The position numbers and the translations under genes were made by a program. The notes under the pieces are model-generated. The model worked only from the letters and a program-made list of their open reading frames with translations. It was not told where the DNA came from and ran no database searches. This document shows positions 62,515 through 64,000 of a stretch of DNA of 64,000 nt, piece after piece. The DNA comes from Rebecca billardiae RCC1528 (Eukaryota > Haptophyta). The stretch is from positions 620,001-684,000 of the forward strand of contig OZ251248.1 of the NCBI GenBank assembly GCA_965240325.2, in the 5' to 3' direction. Each line of letters starts with the position of its first letter. The stretch's first letter is position 1.

Positions 62515-64000
62515 TCATGCGTCGCGCGCGCTCGCCCCACCGGAGCGCGCCCTCCCGAGCGTCGGCGCGCGCCGTCGCCGTCGGCGGACGAAGCCGACGG
62601 TGAGGAGCAGCGCCGCGGCCACAGCCGTGCAGCCGAGCGCGGCGAGCGCCGCGCTCCACTCGGCCACGCCGAGATGCGCGCGGCGTGCAGGGGGCAGCGT
62701 CGAGCCGCCACGATGCACGGCGGCCGACCAGCGCTCGGCGTGCTCCCCTCTCGCCAGCGGCCTCGGCCGCGTCGGCGGCGCGCGCGCCGCGGCGGGCTCG
62801 CGCGACGCGGCCGACGCCGCTGGCGTCGTCTCGTCCGCACCCTCCGCTGCACCCTCCGCTGCACCCTCCGCTGCGGCCGTGCCATCCGCCGTGGCGGCGG
62901 CCGCCGGCGTGGGCGACTGGCTGGCGGGGACGCGCGGGCTCGGCCGCGCGTGCGCGGCCGCGCGCAATGGCGCCCCTTGCCCCGCCGCCGCCGCCGCCGC
63001 CGCCGCGTCCGGCCGCGCGCCGCCGCGTCCGCGTCCGGCGCCTGCGCCCGTCTCGTCTGCGGGTGGCGTGCACAGCTTGCACGAGCGGCGGCACTCGGCG
63101 CTCATGAACGCCGGGTTGGCGTCGCACTCGCCCTTGCCGGCCCAGCCGGCGCACGCCGACGCGTCGTACCTGTCGACGCACGGCGCGGGCCTCACGCGCT
63201 GGTGCGCCGCGCAGCGCACCTCCAGCCCGCAGCTGCGCGCGTAGAAGGCGCACAGCGCGTCGTTGAGCGCCTCCACCGTCTCCGCGCACAGGGCCTCGAC
63301 GGCCGACGGCTGCGGCGGCGGCGGGATGAGCTGGCCGTCGCAGGAGAGCGGGCGGAGGCCGCCCATCGCGTACTTGGTGAAGTGGTACCGCGGCGCGGGC
63401 GGCTGCTCGATGTAGCAGTGCAGCCCGTAGTGGATGATGTACGGCTCGGTCCGGCCGCCCGCGTTGGGCGCGTCCGAGTACACGACAGCGCCGTCGGTCA
63501 GCACGTGGCCCACGCCCGCCTCCGCCGCGGCGAAGACGTAGCCGTACATCTCGGAGATCCAGGGCGCGGCGCCGCGGCCGACGTACGCGTCGCCCGTGGG
63601 GATGTCCGCCTGCAGCGCGCTCGGCGCGCTCGTGCCCGTCGCCCAGTACCGCTCGGGGTGCGAGCGCATCTCTCGGCAGAAGTGCAGCCAGCGCGGCGCG
63701 ATCGCGCGCGCATCGTCGACGTGGAAGAGGTGGTACCAGCCCGCGGCGCCCGAGCGGCGCGCGGCGTCCTTGCTGATGAACTGCTCGGGCAGGCCGTGCG
63801 AGATGCCCACGTCGAGGTACCCCACGTGCTCCGACACCACCGTCCCGCGCCTCGCGCCCATCTCCGCCGGGACCATCGGCTTCCTTAGCAACATGTCCGC
63901 GTCGATGTACAGGATGTACTCCTCGTCGATGCGGGTCGCGTTGAGCCAGTGCATCAGCGAGGCGGGCTTGTTGTACGTCGGGCTGAGGTCGTACCCGGGC
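62515..64000 (-). CDS. Peptidyl-serine alpha-galactosyltransferase-like protein (5' end beyond window)
   Basis: Partial: the frame is open to the window edge at 64000 and the N-terminus is missing; the stop is at 62517-62515. 494 residues are visible. The start of the visible part, PGYDLSPTYNKPASLMHWL followed by YILYIDADMLLRKPM, carries the DxD metal/nucleotide-sugar motif (DAD). Then GTVVSEHVGYLDVG, WISEMYGYVFAAAEAGV and IIHYGLHCYIE match plant and green-algal SERGT-type enzymes, which add galactose to Ser in Ser-(Hyp)n repeats of extensin-like proteins. A ShK-like Cys domain follows (CVDRYDASACAGWAGKGEC to CRRSCKLC, about 20 kDa before the end), then an Ala/Pro-rich linker and one C-terminal hydrophobic helix (ALAALGCTAVAAALLLTVGF) with a basic tail. 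Golgi/ER membrane location is likely. The same window encodes a Ser/Pro-rich lipase that could be a substrate. Confidence 0.85.
   Translation of the reverse strand, partial: PGYDLSPTYNKPASLMHWLNATRIDEEYILYIDADMLLRKPMVPAEMGARRGTVVSEHVGYLDVGISHGLPEQFISKDAARRSGAAGWYHLFHVDDARAIAPRWLHFCREMRSHPERYWATGTSAPSALQADIPTGDAYVGRGAAPWISEMYGYVFAAAEAGVGHVLTDGAVVYSDAPNAGGRTEPYIIHYGLHCYIEQPPAPRYHFTKYAMGGLRPLSCDGQLIPPPPQPSAVEALCAETVEALNDALCAFYARSCGLEVRCAAHQRVRPAPCVDRYDASACAGWAGKGECDANPAFMSAECRRSCKLCTPPADETGAGAGRGRGGARPDAAAAAAAAGQGAPLRAAAHARPSPRVPASQSPTPAAAATADGTAAAEGAAEGAAEGADETTPAASAASREPAAARAPPTRPRPLARGEHAERWSAAVHRGGSTLPPARRAHLGVAEWSAALAALGCTAVAAALLLTVGFVRRRRRRAPTLGRARSGGASARDA

Noticed and set aside
61267-63888. 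873-codon plus-strand ORF at the right end
   Set aside because: Antisense to the plastid protein and the galactosyltransferase. It begins in an AT repeat and has no recognisable domain.
1-64000. CRISPR arrays, bacterial operons, ribosome binding sites
   Set aside because: Spliced genes, signal/transit peptides and dispersed single genes show that this is a eukaryotic nuclear sequence. The tandem repeats seen are microsatellites or coding repeats, not spacer-repeat arrays.

Overview
This 64 kb window is nuclear DNA of a very GC-rich, intron-bearing eukaryote, most likely a photosynthetic flagellate with a secondary red-type plastid. A haptophyte of the Pavlova/Diacronema kind is my best guess. 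This is inferred from gene content: a protein with a two-part plastid-targeting leader whose predicted cleavage site is followed by Phe (61.5-62.0 kb), several flagellum-type proteins, and algal wall-type proline-rich and glycosyltransferase genes. I rebuilt 14 protein genes I consider secure, one 5'-partial gene at the right edge and one doubtful small ORF. All exons were joined by eye using reading frame and protein-family alignment. The 32 introns are short (87-240 bp), and 25 of them start with GTGCG instead of GTRAG.

Layout. 0.2-8.4 kb is a signalling cluster: a MYCBPAP-like flagellar protein (-) head-to-head with a cAMP-dependent protein kinase catalytic subunit (+), followed by calcineurin A (+). 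8.5-10.9 kb is mostly intergenic with one doubtful ORF. 11-15 kb holds a divergent pair, an organelle-type YchF/Obg-like ATPase (-) and the ribosome-associated J-protein DNAJC2/zuotin (+). 16.1-21.3 kb encodes a secreted, membrane-anchored class-3 lipase carrying a long proline-rich stalk and 17 Cys-rich repeats. 21.3-26.6 kb is a gene-poor, more AT-rich island of simple repeats. It contains two tandem cassettes with the same ends but different middles, bordered by (TA)n tracts. The left terminus of these cassettes recurs at 23.5 kb, probably in degenerate form at 10.2 kb, and inverted at the window start.

26.6-37.1 kb is a single giant gene (about 3,417 aa). It has a signal peptide, about 18 related beta-sandwich-like repeats, 4 filamin-like repeats, a CPA2-type cation/proton antiporter and a cytosolic RCK-like domain without the usual glycine motif. 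It lies head-to-head with a SHIPPO-like protein gene (37.5-38.9 kb). After a 2.3 kb gene-free stretch come an unrecognised 1,184-aa protein (41.3-45.2 kb), a Polycomb RING1-type E3 ligase with an added RanBP2 zinc finger (45.5-48.6 kb), a compact kinesin (49.3-50.7 kb) and a small PH-domain protein (51.6-52.4 kb). A divergent pair follows: a coiled-coil protein with a polyQ tail (53.1-55.9 kb) and a large EF-hand protein (56.2-60.2 kb). The plastid-targeted small protein (61.5-62.0 kb) and a 5'-truncated peptidyl-serine galactosyltransferase-like gene (62.5 kb to the edge) complete the window.

How the genes may work together (inference): the kinase, phosphatase, MYCBPAP-like, SHIPPO-like, kinesin and coiled-coil genes fit flagellar structure and its Ca2+/cAMP control. 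The proline-rich lipase is the kind of Ser-Pro-rich secreted protein that the galactosyltransferase family modifies. Four gene pairs are divergently arranged around intergenic spacers of 170-417 bp that probably act as shared promoters. I saw no rRNA, tRNA or CRISPR array, and no intact autonomous transposon.
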